Shown here: piece after piece, positions 16,558-26,604 of the stretch
How the letters are laid out: each line of letters opens with the position of its first letter
Numbering within the stretch: the stretch's first letter is position 1
Origin: Verrucomicrobia bacterium 12-59-8
GTDB taxonomy: Bacteria; Verrucomicrobiota; Verrucomicrobiae; Verrucomicrobiales; Verrucomicrobiaceae
NCBI GenBank assembly: GCA_002279765.1
Contig: NCCR01000042.1
Span: 22,244-49,206 of the forward strand
DNA: 26,963 nt
Direction: 5' to 3'
Program-made: the position numbers and the translations under genes
Notes under the pieces: model-generated
What the model was told of the DNA's origin: nothing
Databases searched by the model: none
What the model saw: the letters and a program-made list of their open reading frames with translations, nothing else

Positions 16558-18960
16558 ATGAACGCGCCTCACGACAATCTTAACTGCACCCATTGTGGCT
16601 CGCCGGTGCCGGCAGGGCGTGATGATGGGTTTTGCTGCGCTGGCTGCAGCTATGTGCATGATCTCCTGCACCAGCAGGGCTTCGATCATTTCTACGATCT
16701 CAAAGGCAAGGCGGCGCTCCCGCCGGTGGCCCCGCAGGCATTGCGCGAGCGCGATTATGAGTGGCTGGTACTGCTGCAAACCGAGGCGGACGGCACGGGA
16801 GAAGGGGATGCGGTGGAGCTACGCCTGGCCGTGCAGGGCCTGTCATGCGTGGGCTGCGTGTGGCTCATCGAGCGGCTGTTTGCGCGGCATGCGGGTGCTC
16901 TGCGGGTGAATGTGGATGTGGTGCATGGCGAGGTGCGCATGTCATGGCAGCGGGGTCGGTTTGATGCCGTGGCCTGTGCGCGTGATCTGCAAAGCTTCGG
17001 TTATCTCCTCGGGCCGCAACGGCAGGGCGGGGAGCAGAAGGAATCTTCTGGCCTGGAACGGCGCATGGGTGTGTGCGGGGCCTTTGCGATGAATGCGATG
17101 GCGTTTTCGCTGCCAGCGTATTTTGGCATGCCGCGTGACTTTGCCTTCGCGCACTGGTTTGAAATCATCGCGGCATTTTCGGCCACGCTGGCCATGGCGG
17201 TGGGCGGCAGCTATTTCATCGAGCGTGCGTGGCGCAGCCTGCGCGCTGGTGTGCTGCACATCGACACCCCCATCGCACTGGGCGTGACGGCGGCGTATGT
17301 GGGATCCATCGGCGGCTGGATAGCCGGGGTGGATGGACTGCGGTATTTTGACTTTGTGGCGATCTTCATCTTTCTGATGCTGACCGGACGCTGGGCCCAG
17401 CAGGCAGCTGTGGAGCGCAACCGCCGCCGGTTGATGCGCGACACCTCCATCCCGGACGCCGTGAGCGTGCTGGATGACGCAGGCATGGAGGCGCTGCAGC
17501 CGGTGGCCTCTTTGCAAAGCGGGATGCAGTTTGTGGTGAAACCCGGGCAGACGGTGCCGGTGGCCGCCAAACTGATCAGCATGGACGCGTCGGTGAGCCT
17601 GGAGTGGATCAATGGCGAGAGCGAAGCGCAATCACGTGGGGAAGGGCAGTTGCTGCCTTCGGGTGCGTTGAACATAGGCACGCAGGCGGTGACGGTGGAA
17701 GCCGTGGAGACGTGGGAGGATTCGACGTTGCGGCGCCTGCTGGATGCGCGGCGTGAGGCGGAATTTCGTGACGTGCGGCTGGAGCAACTGCTGCGGGGGT
17801 ATCTGGTGGTCGTCGTGGTCGTGGGTGTCGCCGGGGCCGTTTGGTGGTGGAGTCACGGCTATGGCGTGGTGCAGGCATTGCAGGTGATGATTTCGATCTT
17901 CGTGGTTTCCTGCCCATGTGCATTGGGCGTGGCTGTGCCGCTGGCGGAGGAAATGGCGGCGTCGCGGGCGGAGAAGCTGGGCGTGTTTGTGCGCACGCTG
18001 GGTCTGTGGAAGCGGCTGATGCGCGTGAAGCGCGTGGTGTTTGATAAAACCGGCACCCTGACGCTGGAGAACCCTGTGCTGGAAAATCCCGCCGTGCTGC
18101 AGGCGCTGGATGCGGAAGCGCGTGTGGCACTACGGCACCTCGTGACGGGGAATTTGCATCCCGTGAGCCGTAGTTTGTTCGATGCGGTGGCGTTTACCGG
18201 TGCTGCCATGCCAATGGCAGGGACCGTGAAGGAAACTGTGGGGCATGGTCTGGCGTTCAACGATGCAGGCGGTCACGAATGGCGACTGGGCAGGCCTGAA
18301 GCCGCCGCCTCCGGGGATGCGGTGCTGAAGCGTGATGGCGTGGTGCTTGCAGCGTTTCGCTTCCGCGATGAACTGCGCGCCGAGTCGGTGCAGGAGGTCA
18401 GGCAGCTTAGGGCGCAGCAGATCGAAGTCTGTGTGCTCAGCGGTGATCGTACGCGCAAGGTGGCGGACATAGCACACAAACTGGAACTGCCGGAATCATG
18501 CTGGCAGGCCGAATTGACGCCGGAAGCCAAAGCCGCCTGGCTGCGGGAGAGGAACCGCGATGACACGCTGTATGTGGGCGATGGAGCGAACGACAGCCTA
18601 GCCTTTGATGCGGCGCTGTGTGCTGGCAGTCCGGTCACCGGGCGCAGCTTCCTCGAACAGAAGGCTGATTTCTTCTTCCTGGGCCACAGCCTGCGCTTTG
18701 TGACCGGCCTATTGACGGTGGCGCAGATGCATCGGCGGGCGACGCGCCGCGTGTTCGCTTTTTCTGTGAGCTACAACATCGTCACGGCGGTGGTGGGGCT
18801 CTCCGGGCACCTGAGCCCGCTGGTGGCGGCGGTTTTGATGCCGCTAAGCTCACTGTGTACGCTGTCGTTGGTGGCGTGGACGTTCAGGAGATCGTCATCG
18901 CAGGCGAAAAAGAGACTGTCTGCACCGGCAGGAGTGGCGGCGATACCCGCCACCGTCTGA
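16558..18960 (+). CDS. Copper-translocating P1B-type ATPase, CcoI/FixI-like
   Basis: An 800-residue membrane ATPase. The N-terminus has a cysteine cluster (C10, C13, C26, C27, C30) of the type seen ahead of CcoI/FixI ATPases, then a metal-binding domain with GLSCVGC (C97, C100). The membrane CPC motif is C452-P453-C454, the actuator loop reads NGES (352-355), the phosphorylated aspartate is D496 in DKTGTLT, the nucleotide domain has a GNLHP motif, and the hinge is GDGAND (674-679). CcoI-type pumps export Cu(I) to supply cbb3 oxidase assembly, but no ccoNOP or ccoS gene is seen here. The usual TGES and GDN-type motifs are varied (NGES, and SGDRTRK in the P domain). GTG at 16555 immediately precedes the chosen ATG; GGATAG upstream suits either. 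Confidence 0.93.
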   Translation: MNAPHDNLNCTHCGSPVPAGRDDGFCCAGCSYVHDLLHQQGFDHFYDLKGKAALPPVAPQALRERDYEWLVLLQTEADGTGEGDAVELRLAVQGLSCVGCVWLIERLFARHAGALRVNVDVVHGEVRMSWQRGRFDAVACARDLQSFGYLLGPQRQGGEQKESSGLERRMGVCGAFAMNAMAFSLPAYFGMPRDFAFAHWFEIIAAFSATLAMAVGGSYFIERAWRSLRAGVLHIDTPIALGVTAAYVGSIGGWIAGVDGLRYFDFVAIFIFLMLTGRWAQQAAVERNRRRLMRDTSIPDAVSVLDDAGMEALQPVASLQSGMQFVVKPGQTVPVAAKLISMDASVSLEWINGESEAQSRGEGQLLPSGALNIGTQAVTVEAVETWEDSTLRRLLDARREAEFRDVRLEQLLRGYLVVVVVVGVAGAVWWWSHGYGVVQALQVMISIFVVSCPCALGVAVPLAEEMAASRAEKLGVFVRTLGLWKRLMRVKRVVFDKTGTLTLENPVLENPAVLQALDAEARVALRHLVTGNLHPVSRSLFDAVAFTGAAMPMAGTVKETVGHGLAFNDAGGHEWRLGRPEAAASGDAVLKRDGVVLAAFRFRDELRAESVQEVRQLRAQQIEVCVLSGDRTRKVADIAHKLELPESCWQAELTPEAKAAWLRERNRDDTLYVGDGANDSLAFDAALCAGSPVTGRSFLEQKADFFFLGHSLRFVTGLLTVAQMHRRATRRVFAFSVSYNIVTAVVGLSGHLSPLVAAVLMPLSSLCTLSLVAWTFRRSSSQAKKRLSAPAGVAAIPATV

Positions 18961-18976
18961 GTGATGCGGGCACAAA

Positions 18977-19002
18977 AAAGGGCGGGGATGAACCCGCCCT
19001 TT
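18977..19002 (-). terminator. Intrinsic terminator of rpsU (possibly bidirectional)
   Basis: A perfect 10-bp stem (AAAGGGCGGG at 18977-18986, CCCGCCCTTT at 18993-19002) closes a 6-base loop. On the minus strand it is followed by a run of T (CCCGCCCTTTTTTGTG), making a canonical terminator 25 bp past the rpsU stop codon. On the plus strand it lies 17 bp after the ATPase gene and is followed by only TTT plus A-rich sequence, so it may also help there. Confidence 0.88.
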
Positions 19003-19026
19003 AAAAGGTCTTTTCCCTGAGCCGGA

Positions 19027-19260
19027 TTAAGCAGAGACAGGAGACTCTGGAGCGCCTGGGGCTTTTGGCAGGGTGAAGCGATAGCGGATCTTACCACGCT
19101 TGGCAGCGGCACGGGCTTTGCGCTTGGTGCGTTCTTTCGGAGTCTCGTGGGCGCGCAGGCGACGGACTTCTTCGAGGATGCCGTCCATTTCGAGGCGGGT
19201 CTTGAGGCGTTTGAGAGCGCGGTCAACGGGCTCGCCTTTGCGGATCTGAATTTCGGTCAT
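19027..19260 (-). CDS. rpsU: 30S ribosomal protein S21
   Basis: A 77-residue very basic protein matching bS21: an N-terminal IQIRKGEPVDRALKRLKTRL segment, the EVRRLRAHETPKERTKRK block and an AAAKRGKIRYR basic region. bS21 binds the 30S platform near the 3' end of 16S rRNA and helps initiation. The C-terminal extension (FTLPKAPGAPESPVSA) is slightly longer than in Proteobacteria. It lies 75 bp downstream of purA on the same strand and ends at a strong terminator. No Shine-Dalgarno sequence precedes its ATG. Confidence 0.97.
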   Translation of the reverse strand: MTEIQIRKGEPVDRALKRLKTRLEMDGILEEVRRLRAHETPKERTKRKARAAAKRGKIRYRFTLPKAPGAPESPVSA

Positions 19261-19335
19261 AAACGGGTCTGGGTGGTTTGGGAAAAGGGCAGGGAAAATA
19301 GGGGAATGAGGGCGGGCGTCAAATGGAATATAGCC

Positions 19336-20655
<1,320 letters not shown>

Positions 20656-20748
20656 TCATGACGCGCAGGCCGTACCATGGCAGCCGGAAGGACCGCTGGA
20701 GAGCTCCGAACTGGAGCCAGGAACGCGAGTGCGTATTTGTGGTCAGTC

Positions 20749-21249
20749 TCAGGATACTCCCATTTGCTTGGCGAAATAAACAGCGGCACCGCAGGCCAGA
20801 ATACCGGCAACTCCAAGCAGCGTGAGCAGAGCCCCACCGGGATTTTTTTCCTTCACCTTCGGGCCAAAGCCGGTGCGCAGTCTGCCATTGTATGGCTGGC
20901 TGCCATAGCCGCTGGAAGGAGTGGAGACCGTGATGGTCGGGGCGGAATAGGCGTCTTCTTCACTGTCGCCGAGGAACACGCAGTTCACATTGCCGAGCTG
21001 AAAAGCGGCACCGGAGGCGAGATTGACGGTTTCAACACGGGAACCGCCGACTTTGGTGCCGTTGGTGGAACCGAGGTCGGTGAGCGTCCAGGAATTGCCG
21101 TCGAACGCCACCTCTCCGTGATGACTGGACACGGAGTCGTCGGCGATGATGAGCTGGTTATCATCAGCACGACCCAGGGACATGCGTTCGGCGTCGAGTT
21201 CGAGGGCGCCAGAGGCACCGTCAGGAGTGGTGAATTGAATACGCGGCAT
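20749..21249 (-). CDS. Tail-anchored FHA-domain protein
   Basis: A 166-residue protein. An FHA domain covers about 1-95 with the phospho-threonine-binding residues in place: G26-R27, S41-S42-H43-H44 and the STNGT turn (61-65). A disordered linker rich in Ser, Pro and Gly follows (about 97-135), then a single hydrophobic helix (GGALLTLLGVAGILACGAAVYF, about 137-159) close to the C-terminus. FHA domains bind phosphothreonine peptides, so this should be a membrane-tethered docking protein. No Ser/Thr kinase or phosphatase gene is in the window. It lies upstream of purA on the same strand with a 141-bp gap. Confidence 0.9.
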   Translation of the reverse strand: MPRIQFTTPDGASGALELDAERMSLGRADDNQLIIADDSVSSHHGEVAFDGNSWTLTDLGSTNGTKVGGSRVETVNLASGAAFQLGNVNCVFLGDSEEDAYSAPTITVSTPSSGYGSQPYNGRLRTGFGPKVKEKNPGGALLTLLGVAGILACGAAVYFAKQMGVS

Positions 21250-21369
21250 AACAGAGCAGTTCTAGCAGGCCGGGGCAGAAGTGGCAAGAGGGATTCACAG
21301 GAGGTGGCTGCGGGCTTGCGCGGGCGGGCGTTCTCGCTAGGAAGGCAGTCAACCATCCCCGCCACCCCT

Positions 21370-21816
21370 GTGACCCAAATTTTTGAAATCCTCGGAAAAT
21401 TCGACACTGAAAGCGACTGCCACAAGCTGCTGTACGCTCCACATCCGCTGCCGTTGAAGTACCGCGAAGGGCGGGTGTACAAGATCGAGTTTGAGGGGGA
21501 CGAGGCGGCGCTGCAGGCGTTTGTGGACAAAGTTTTGATCGACTCCATCAGCCAGGAGGCCCGTACCGGTGGTCAGCCGGCGTTTGAGAAAGCCGCCTTT
21601 GTGCTCGAATACGGGATGAAAGGTGCGGCACTGGATCTGGAGAAAGAAATGATCCTTAATTATTACCGCAGCATTCCGAATCCGGGCTTTGAAATCAAGA
21701 AGCTGACCCTGCGGACAAGAATCTATGTGTTTGGTGCAGGAGCCGAGCCGGCGCAGTTCGTGCGTGACATCGTGAATCCTGCGATCCATACGCACGAGGT
21801 GCTCAAGGCTGCCTGA
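21370..21816 (+). CDS. Conserved-looking protein of unknown function, 148 residues
   Basis: I do not recognise the family. Codons upstream of about 21255 in this frame only mirror the FHA gene on the other strand, so the gene must start after that; the GTG at 21370 (VTQIFEILGKFDTES) is the best candidate. The product is soluble and mixed alpha/beta, with no signal peptide or membrane segment. Patterns that may be useful for recognition are HKLLYAPHPLPLKY, RVYKIEFEGD, FVLEYGMKGAALDLEKE and a C-terminal FVRDIVNPAIHTHEV. It lies 120 bp from the FHA gene (divergent) and 58 bp before a membrane acyltransferase-like gene. Confidence 0.75.
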   Translation: MTQIFEILGKFDTESDCHKLLYAPHPLPLKYREGRVYKIEFEGDEAALQAFVDKVLIDSISQEARTGGQPAFEKAAFVLEYGMKGAALDLEKEMILNYYRSIPNPGFEIKKLTLRTRIYVFGAGAEPAQFVRDIVNPAIHTHEVLKAA

Positions 21817-21874
21817 TCAGAACCTGAACGGCTTTCGATAGCAGGCCTGCACGAGTGGCGTTTGTGGTTGTTCC

Positions 21875-23089
21875 ATGAATCCGACCACCTCAAACCAACG
21901 TCTTCTGTCCCTCGATGCTTTTCGAGGGTTCATCATGCTGCTGATGGCCTCCTCCGGCTTTGGCATTGTGCAGATGGCCTCTGCTCATCCGGGCTCCGTC
22001 TGGGAGTTCATCCGGCCGCAGTTCGTGCATCAGGACTGGCAGGGCTGCTCGTTGTGGGATCTGATTCAGCCGAGTTTCATGTTCATGGTGGGGATGGCGG
22101 TGCCGTTTTCGTATGCGAAGCGGCGTGAGCACGGGCAGTCCTTCTTTGGCATGGCCTGGCATGCGCTTTCTCGTTCGGTGCTGCTGGTGGCGCTGGGGGT
22201 GCTGCTGGCCACGCGTGCCGGGGACCAGCACACGGTATTTATGTTTACCAACGTACTGGCGCAGATCGGGCTCGGCTACTTTGTGCTCTTTCTGCTCTCA
22301 CGCATGGGCTGGGAGTACCAGTTGTCCGCGATCATTCTGATCCTGGCGGGCTACACCTGGTTCTTCATCAATCATCCTCTGCCGACGGCGCAGGAGCTTG
22401 CCGCCATCGCGGGCATGAAGGGCACGGAGCACGCGATCCTGCCGGGTTTTGCCGGGCATTGGAACATCCACACCAACGCCGCTGCAGCGTTTGACCGGTG
22501 GTGGCTCAATCTGCTGCCGCAGGCGCAGCCCTTTCAGTACAATCCCGGTGGGTATCAAACGCTCAACTCTGTCCCTGCACTGGCGACGATGCTTGGCGGT
22601 GCGCTTACGGGTGGCTTCCTGATGCACAGCCGGAAAACGGACAAAGGCAGATGCGCCACGCTGCTGGTCACGGGTATGGTGCTGGTTGTGGTAGGCACGG
22701 CGCTAGATCTCAAAGTGCTGCCTGTGGTCGGGGCGCAGCTTGATCAATACACATTGCTGCCGGTGGTGAAGCGCATCTGGACGCCCTCCTGGGCCATTCT
22801 GAGCGGAGGCTGGGTGCTCATCCTGCTTTCGATTTTTTACTGGCTGGTGGAGATCCTCGGCATGCGGCGGCTGGTTTTCCCTTTGGTGGTCGTGGGCATG
22901 AACAGCATCGTCATTTATCTGCTGCACAGCCTGTGCGCGGGCTGGATCACCGAGAATCTGCACAAGCATCTGCCCGAGACGGCTTTCCCAATGTATTGGA
23001 CGCCGGTCATTGAGCGTTGCGGCGTGCTTTTTGTGCTTTGGCTGATCTGCTGGTGGCTGTATAAACAGAAGGCCTTTCTCAAACTGTGA
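21875..23089 (+). CDS. DUF5009/NagX-like multi-TM protein (heparan-glucosaminide acetyltransferase-like)
   Basis: A 404-residue integral membrane protein with about ten hydrophobic helices. The N-terminus RLLSLDAFRGFIMLLM and the block HQDWQGCSLWDLIQPSFMFMVGMAVPFS (H52, W55, G57, D62) match the DUF5009/COG4299 family related to human HGSNAT and bacterial NagX. HGSNAT moves acetyl groups across the membrane onto glucosamine ends. For bacterial members the substrate is mostly unproven, with amino-sugar use or cell-wall modification the likely settings. The start at 21875 lies directly ahead of the conserved motif. The next gene overlaps its stop codon, so the two are probably co-translated. Confidence 0.88.
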   Translation: MNPTTSNQRLLSLDAFRGFIMLLMASSGFGIVQMASAHPGSVWEFIRPQFVHQDWQGCSLWDLIQPSFMFMVGMAVPFSYAKRREHGQSFFGMAWHALSRSVLLVALGVLLATRAGDQHTVFMFTNVLAQIGLGYFVLFLLSRMGWEYQLSAIILILAGYTWFFINHPLPTAQELAAIAGMKGTEHAILPGFAGHWNIHTNAAAAFDRWWLNLLPQAQPFQYNPGGYQTLNSVPALATMLGGALTGGFLMHSRKTDKGRCATLLVTGMVLVVVGTALDLKVLPVVGAQLDQYTLLPVVKRIWTPSWAILSGGWVLILLSIFYWLVEILGMRRLVFPLVVVGMNSIVIYLLHSLCAGWITENLHKHLPETAFPMYWTPVIERCGVLFVLWLICWWLYKQKAFLKL

Positions 23090-23559
23090 TTTCCCGATTT
23101 TTCCTCTTCGCCGCCATCGCCTGCCTCGCAGCCTGCCAGCACAAGCCGGCCTCCTCCACGTCCGCCCGTGATCTAAAGGAGGAGGCGCGCTTTCACCAAG
23201 CCGGCCTCATTCTGATTCCTGATCTGCAGCATTCCAGTGCGTGGGAAAAACTCATTCACGTGAACATGGGGGTGCCTGCGGACAAGATCGAAGTGCAGGC
23301 GGGGCCGGGCTTCACCACGGTGACCATCAAAGATCTCAAAAACCGGGCCGATGCCGAGAGCGTCGCCCAGGAACTGCGCGCGATAGCTGACAAGCAGCCG
23401 GACAAGTTTGGAGTGACGAAAGTGGAGGTGCGGCTCAGCAACCTTCCTGCCACGATCAACCCCTTCACGCTGCCCACGGAGATGTCTCCGTCCGTGCCTA
23501 CTCCGGGCTCGGATCTCCCAACGCTTTCATTACCGCCGCTCCGCATCGACGGCCGCTGA
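23086..23559 (+). CDS. Small lipoprotein of unknown function
   Basis: A 157-residue protein with a lipoprotein signal peptide: MISRFF, a hydrophobic core, and the lipobox LAAC with C17 as the lipidated residue. The mature part has a compact central domain (about 35-120, with a VTIKDLKNRADAESVAQELRAIAD helix) and a Pro/Ser/Leu-rich C-terminus. I recognise no family. The GTG start at 23086 overlaps the TGA of the preceding membrane protein (GTGA), indicating translational coupling. The last 62 bp overlap the convergent FAD-protein gene, so the tail is coded on both strands. Confidence 0.82.
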   Translation: MISRFFLFAAIACLAACQHKPASSTSARDLKEEARFHQAGLILIPDLQHSSAWEKLIHVNMGVPADKIEVQAGPGFTTVTIKDLKNRADAESVAQELRAIADKQPDKFGVTKVEVRLSNLPATINPFTLPTEMSPSVPTPGSDLPTLSLPPLRIDGR

Positions 23560-24769
23560 GGAGCGCGCCGTTGATCGAGACTTGCTCACACCAGTCACCG
23601 CAGCGGTAGAGACCGGGCTGGATCACGCTGGCAAGGGGGGCGTTTCCCAGCCGCAACTGTCGGCTCTCAGGCTGTGCATGGCGAATCTGATAGGTGCGCA
23701 GGTGCCGCCATTTCGCGACGACGCTCTCCCCGAACCAACGGCACATCTGCTCGCGTACGACCTGTTCCAATTCAGTGCTGGATGGCGCGCCGATGATGGC
23801 GGCGGAGATGAGATGCTGCCCCTTGGGCGCATAATGCGGTGACACACGCGAGAGCACGAGGACGCTGTTGACCGGACCGCGGCCATCACCGTCAAGGTGC
23901 AGAATGGCATCGCCCGGCGGCAGTTCATCCGTGGCAAAATACATGCAGGTGGTGGAGCGGCTGGGCAGGAGAGTGGTGTTTTCAGCGGCTGGCAGCAGCC
24001 GATGCGCCACCTCTTCGCTGACGGCGACAATGACATGGTCGGCCTGCAGAACTTCGCCGGTGTCCAAGGTGACCTCGCCGGCACGTACCGCAGCGACCGG
24101 AGCATTCAGCCGCAGGCTCCCCGGTGGCAGCGCCATGGCGAGCTGGTCCGGGATCGACTGCATGCCGCGCGCAGGCAGAGCGCTGCCCGCACGGTCAAAC
24201 ATGGCAAATAGAAACAGCATCATGCGTGCGCTGGTGCGCAGATCCTTCTCGAGAAACACGCCGCCAAAGAACGGGCGGAAGAAGCGGTCGATCATGCCTT
24301 CGGAGAAGCCAAAGTCGCGCAGATAGTCCTCCGTTTCGATTTCAGCGAGGTCGCCCGGAGGTTCGCGCAGGCCGAAAACCTCCTTGCGCAGCAGCAGCGT
24401 GGTCCATTTGTCACGCAGGGTGACGATGGTTTCGTTGAAGTTCTTCAGTGCCGTGAGCGGATGCGCCAGAGGGTCCGCCATGCGATGGAAGCGGTTCTTC
24501 ACGAAGACATCTGCACCACGGTAGATCGAACGCAGGTCGAGCGCCTCATAGTCCAGCACCCGCTTGGCCTCAGGATAGCCCGGCAGGAAGATCTGGAAAC
24601 CGCGATCGAGCAGGAAGCCATCCACCACGTCCGTGCGCACCCGGCCACCGACGGCGTTGGAGGCTTCCAAAATCGTGAAGGGCCTACCTGCTGCTGCCAG
24701 CACACGGGCACACGCCAGCCCCGCAAGGCCGGCGCCTACAATGACAATCCTGGGGTGTGCATCACTCAT
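23498..24769 (-). CDS. FAD-dependent amine-oxidase/phytoene-desaturase-like oxidoreductase
   Basis: A 423-residue flavoprotein. The N-terminal dinucleotide-binding motif is VIVGAGLAGLACA (GxGxxG at 12-17) with the ribose-binding E35 and the GGRVRT signature at 41-46. The C-terminal FAD contact region reads GLYRCGDWCEQVSINGALLSGRR. This arrangement is that of the flavin amine oxidase / protoporphyrinogen oxidase / carotenoid desaturase superfamily; the substrate cannot be assigned, and no carotenoid genes lie nearby. No signal peptide is seen. The start at 24769 fits the family and has AAGGA closely upstream. The 3' end overlaps the lipoprotein gene by 62 bp. Confidence 0.9.
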   Translation of the reverse strand: MSDAHPRIVIVGAGLAGLACARVLAAAGRPFTILEASNAVGGRVRTDVVDGFLLDRGFQIFLPGYPEAKRVLDYEALDLRSIYRGADVFVKNRFHRMADPLAHPLTALKNFNETIVTLRDKWTTLLLRKEVFGLREPPGDLAEIETEDYLRDFGFSEGMIDRFFRPFFGGVFLEKDLRTSARMMLFLFAMFDRAGSALPARGMQSIPDQLAMALPPGSLRLNAPVAAVRAGEVTLDTGEVLQADHVIVAVSEEVAHRLLPAAENTTLLPSRSTTCMYFATDELPPGDAILHLDGDGRGPVNSVLVLSRVSPHYAPKGQHLISAAIIGAPSSTELEQVVREQMCRWFGESVVAKWRHLRTYQIRHAQPESRQLRLGNAPLASVIQPGLYRCGDWCEQVSINGALLSGRRCGAAVMKALGDPSPE

Positions 24770-24848
24770 TCATCCTTAATCCGTCGTGCGCTCACCTTGG
24801 AGATGCCTTTTGGCTTTGCAAGTGCGGGAGGTATGGCAAGCATGCGCC

Positions 24849-25733
24849 ATGCCTGCCCCCCGCATCCTCATTCTCGGCTCCACCGGCGGCTTGGGTCGTG
24901 CCTTGTACCGCCATCTGAACGCCAAATATGACACGACGTCATGGGGGCGTGCCGATCTGGATTTTGAGCAGCCTGACGCCATCCCTGCGAAGCTGGCAGC
25001 CCAGGAATTCGATGTGCTGCTCAACGCCGCAGGCATGACCAGCCCGGATGTTTGTGAAGTGCAGCCGGAGCGCGCCTTCCTTGCCAATGCGGTGGCACCG
25101 CAGATCCTCGCCGAATGCTGTCAGGCACGCGGAGCACGCATGATCCACTTCAGCACCGACTACGTGTTCAGCGGGGAGCGGCATGACCTGTGGTTCGAAA
25201 CCGACGAGACGGTCCCCGTCAATATCTATGGCCGCACCAAACTGGCCGGAGAGCAGGCGGTGCTCAAGGCGTCACCATCGGCGCTGGTGGCGCGCGTTTC
25301 GTGGCTGTTTGGTGCTGACAAGCCGAGCCATCCTGACACCATCATCCAACGGGCGCTGCAGACTGACGACCTCAGCGCCGTGGCGGATAAAATTTCTGTG
25401 CCGACGAGCAACGCAGACATCAGCGGCTGGATCGAACAACTGATAGTCCGGCATCCGACAACCTGTGGCGTACTGCATCTGTGCAACAGCGGTGTCGCTT
25501 CCTGGCATTCCTGGGCTGAGGCAGCACTCACGATTGCCGCCCGGCTGGAGGTGCCGGTGAAAACCACGAAGGTGCAGCTCATCGAACTGGCTAGCCTTAC
25601 CCAGCTCAAGGCACCACGACCGCTGATGACCGTGATGAGCAATGCGAGATTGCAAGGCCTGCTGGGCAGTGAGATTCGCAACTGGTACGATGCGCTGGAA
25701 GAGTACGTGGTGCAGAAGTATCAGCCCCAATGA
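24849..25733 (+). CDS. rfbD: dTDP-4-dehydrorhamnose reductase-like SDR (RmlD family)
   Basis: A 294-residue extended short-chain dehydrogenase. The nucleotide-binding motif GSTGGLG is at 10-16, a FSTDYVFSG block covers about 101-109 with the catalytic T103, and the catalytic pair YxxxK is Y127-K131 (YGRTKLAGE). These match RmlD/RfbD, which performs the last step of dTDP-L-rhamnose synthesis. The other rml genes (rmlA, B, C) are absent here, so it could be a paralogue acting on a different nucleotide sugar. I took the ATG at 24849, which gives MPAPRILILGSTGG; the frame is open 21 codons further upstream. Its stop overlaps the next gene's ATG. Confidence 0.87.
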   Translation: MPAPRILILGSTGGLGRALYRHLNAKYDTTSWGRADLDFEQPDAIPAKLAAQEFDVLLNAAGMTSPDVCEVQPERAFLANAVAPQILAECCQARGARMIHFSTDYVFSGERHDLWFETDETVPVNIYGRTKLAGEQAVLKASPSALVARVSWLFGADKPSHPDTIIQRALQTDDLSAVADKISVPTSNADISGWIEQLIVRHPTTCGVLHLCNSGVASWHSWAEAALTIAARLEVPVKTTKVQLIELASLTQLKAPRPLMTVMSNARLQGLLGSEIRNWYDALEEYVVQKYQPQ

Positions 25734-26473
25734 CTCCCGCCTCCGCCATGACCCGCTGCGACATCCTGCATGAGGATCGTTTCCTCATTGTGGTGAACAA
25801 ACCGCAGGGAGTGCTCTCGCACCCGAACCCGAAGTCTGGCAAGCCGCAGATGGCTGCATTTGAAGGCAGCTATGACCATGACCGGCGCTGCTTCAAAACG
25901 GCGGCTGGAGTGGTATGGCTGCTGCATCGTCTCGATCAGGACACCTCGGGTGTCTTGTTGGGTGCCAAGGATGAAAAAACAGCCGCCGCATGTCGTGCGG
26001 CCTTTGAGGCGGAACTGGTGCGCAAAAAATACCTCGCCTTATGCAGCGGTGCGGCCGCGAAGCCTGAGGGCGTGTGGCTGGACCATCTGATCACAGCGCA
26101 TGCCAAGAATCAGGTGCGCACGACGGTGCGCCACGGCGCACGTCCCAACGCCGAAGCGAAATACCGGGTGCTTGAGGCGAATGGCCTCAATCGCGTGGTA
26201 CTCATCGAAGTTGACCTGATCACCGGCAAGACGCATCAAATCCGCGTCCAGGCCGCCTCCCGGCAACTCCCGCTGGTGGGCGATGATGTGTACGGCTCTT
26301 TTGATCTGAACCGCAAACTGCGCAAAACGATCCTGGCCAAGCGGCTGTTTCTGCATGCGTTTGAACTGAGCCTGAAGCATCCGGCCTCCGGGCAGCAGCT
26401 CAGTGTCAAGGCGCCGCTGCCGCCAGATTTGTTGGCGGTGTTGGAGGCGGCGGGAATGAAGGCCGTACCGTAG
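25730..26473 (+). CDS. RluA-family pseudouridine synthase
   Basis: A 247-residue RNA-modifying enzyme that isomerises uridine to pseudouridine in rRNA or tRNA. Visible are an N-terminal DRFLIVVNKPQGVLSHP block, the catalytic motif HRLDQDTSG with D69, ARPNAEAKYRVLE, and the GKTHQIRVQAASRQLPLVGDDVYG block. There is no S4 domain, so it resembles the shorter single-domain (TruC/RluA-like) members. Its ATG overlaps the stop codon of the reductase gene (ATGA), so the two are translationally coupled, although no functional link is obvious. An internal ATG at 25748 is an alternative start. Confidence 0.93.
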   Translation: MTPASAMTRCDILHEDRFLIVVNKPQGVLSHPNPKSGKPQMAAFEGSYDHDRRCFKTAAGVVWLLHRLDQDTSGVLLGAKDEKTAAACRAAFEAELVRKKYLALCSGAAAKPEGVWLDHLITAHAKNQVRTTVRHGARPNAEAKYRVLEANGLNRVVLIEVDLITGKTHQIRVQAASRQLPLVGDDVYGSFDLNRKLRKTILAKRLFLHAFELSLKHPASGQQLSVKAPLPPDLLAVLEAAGMKAVP

Positions 26474-26604
26474 CCCTCTCAATCCGTGACCGGACAAAAT
26501 GTTTGTCGTTTTTCCCTTGTTCCGTCCCAAGCGCATCTGTTGGTTCGTTCAGGCTCGAGCAATGTGCTCTTTAATGTTTTGCCCTTCGTTGGTAGATGCT
26601 GCTG

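Noticed and set aside
20702..20740. Short inverted repeats downstream of the FHA gene as a terminator
   Set aside because: The GCTCC/GGAGC stem is only 5 bp and no T tract follows, so it cannot be supported.
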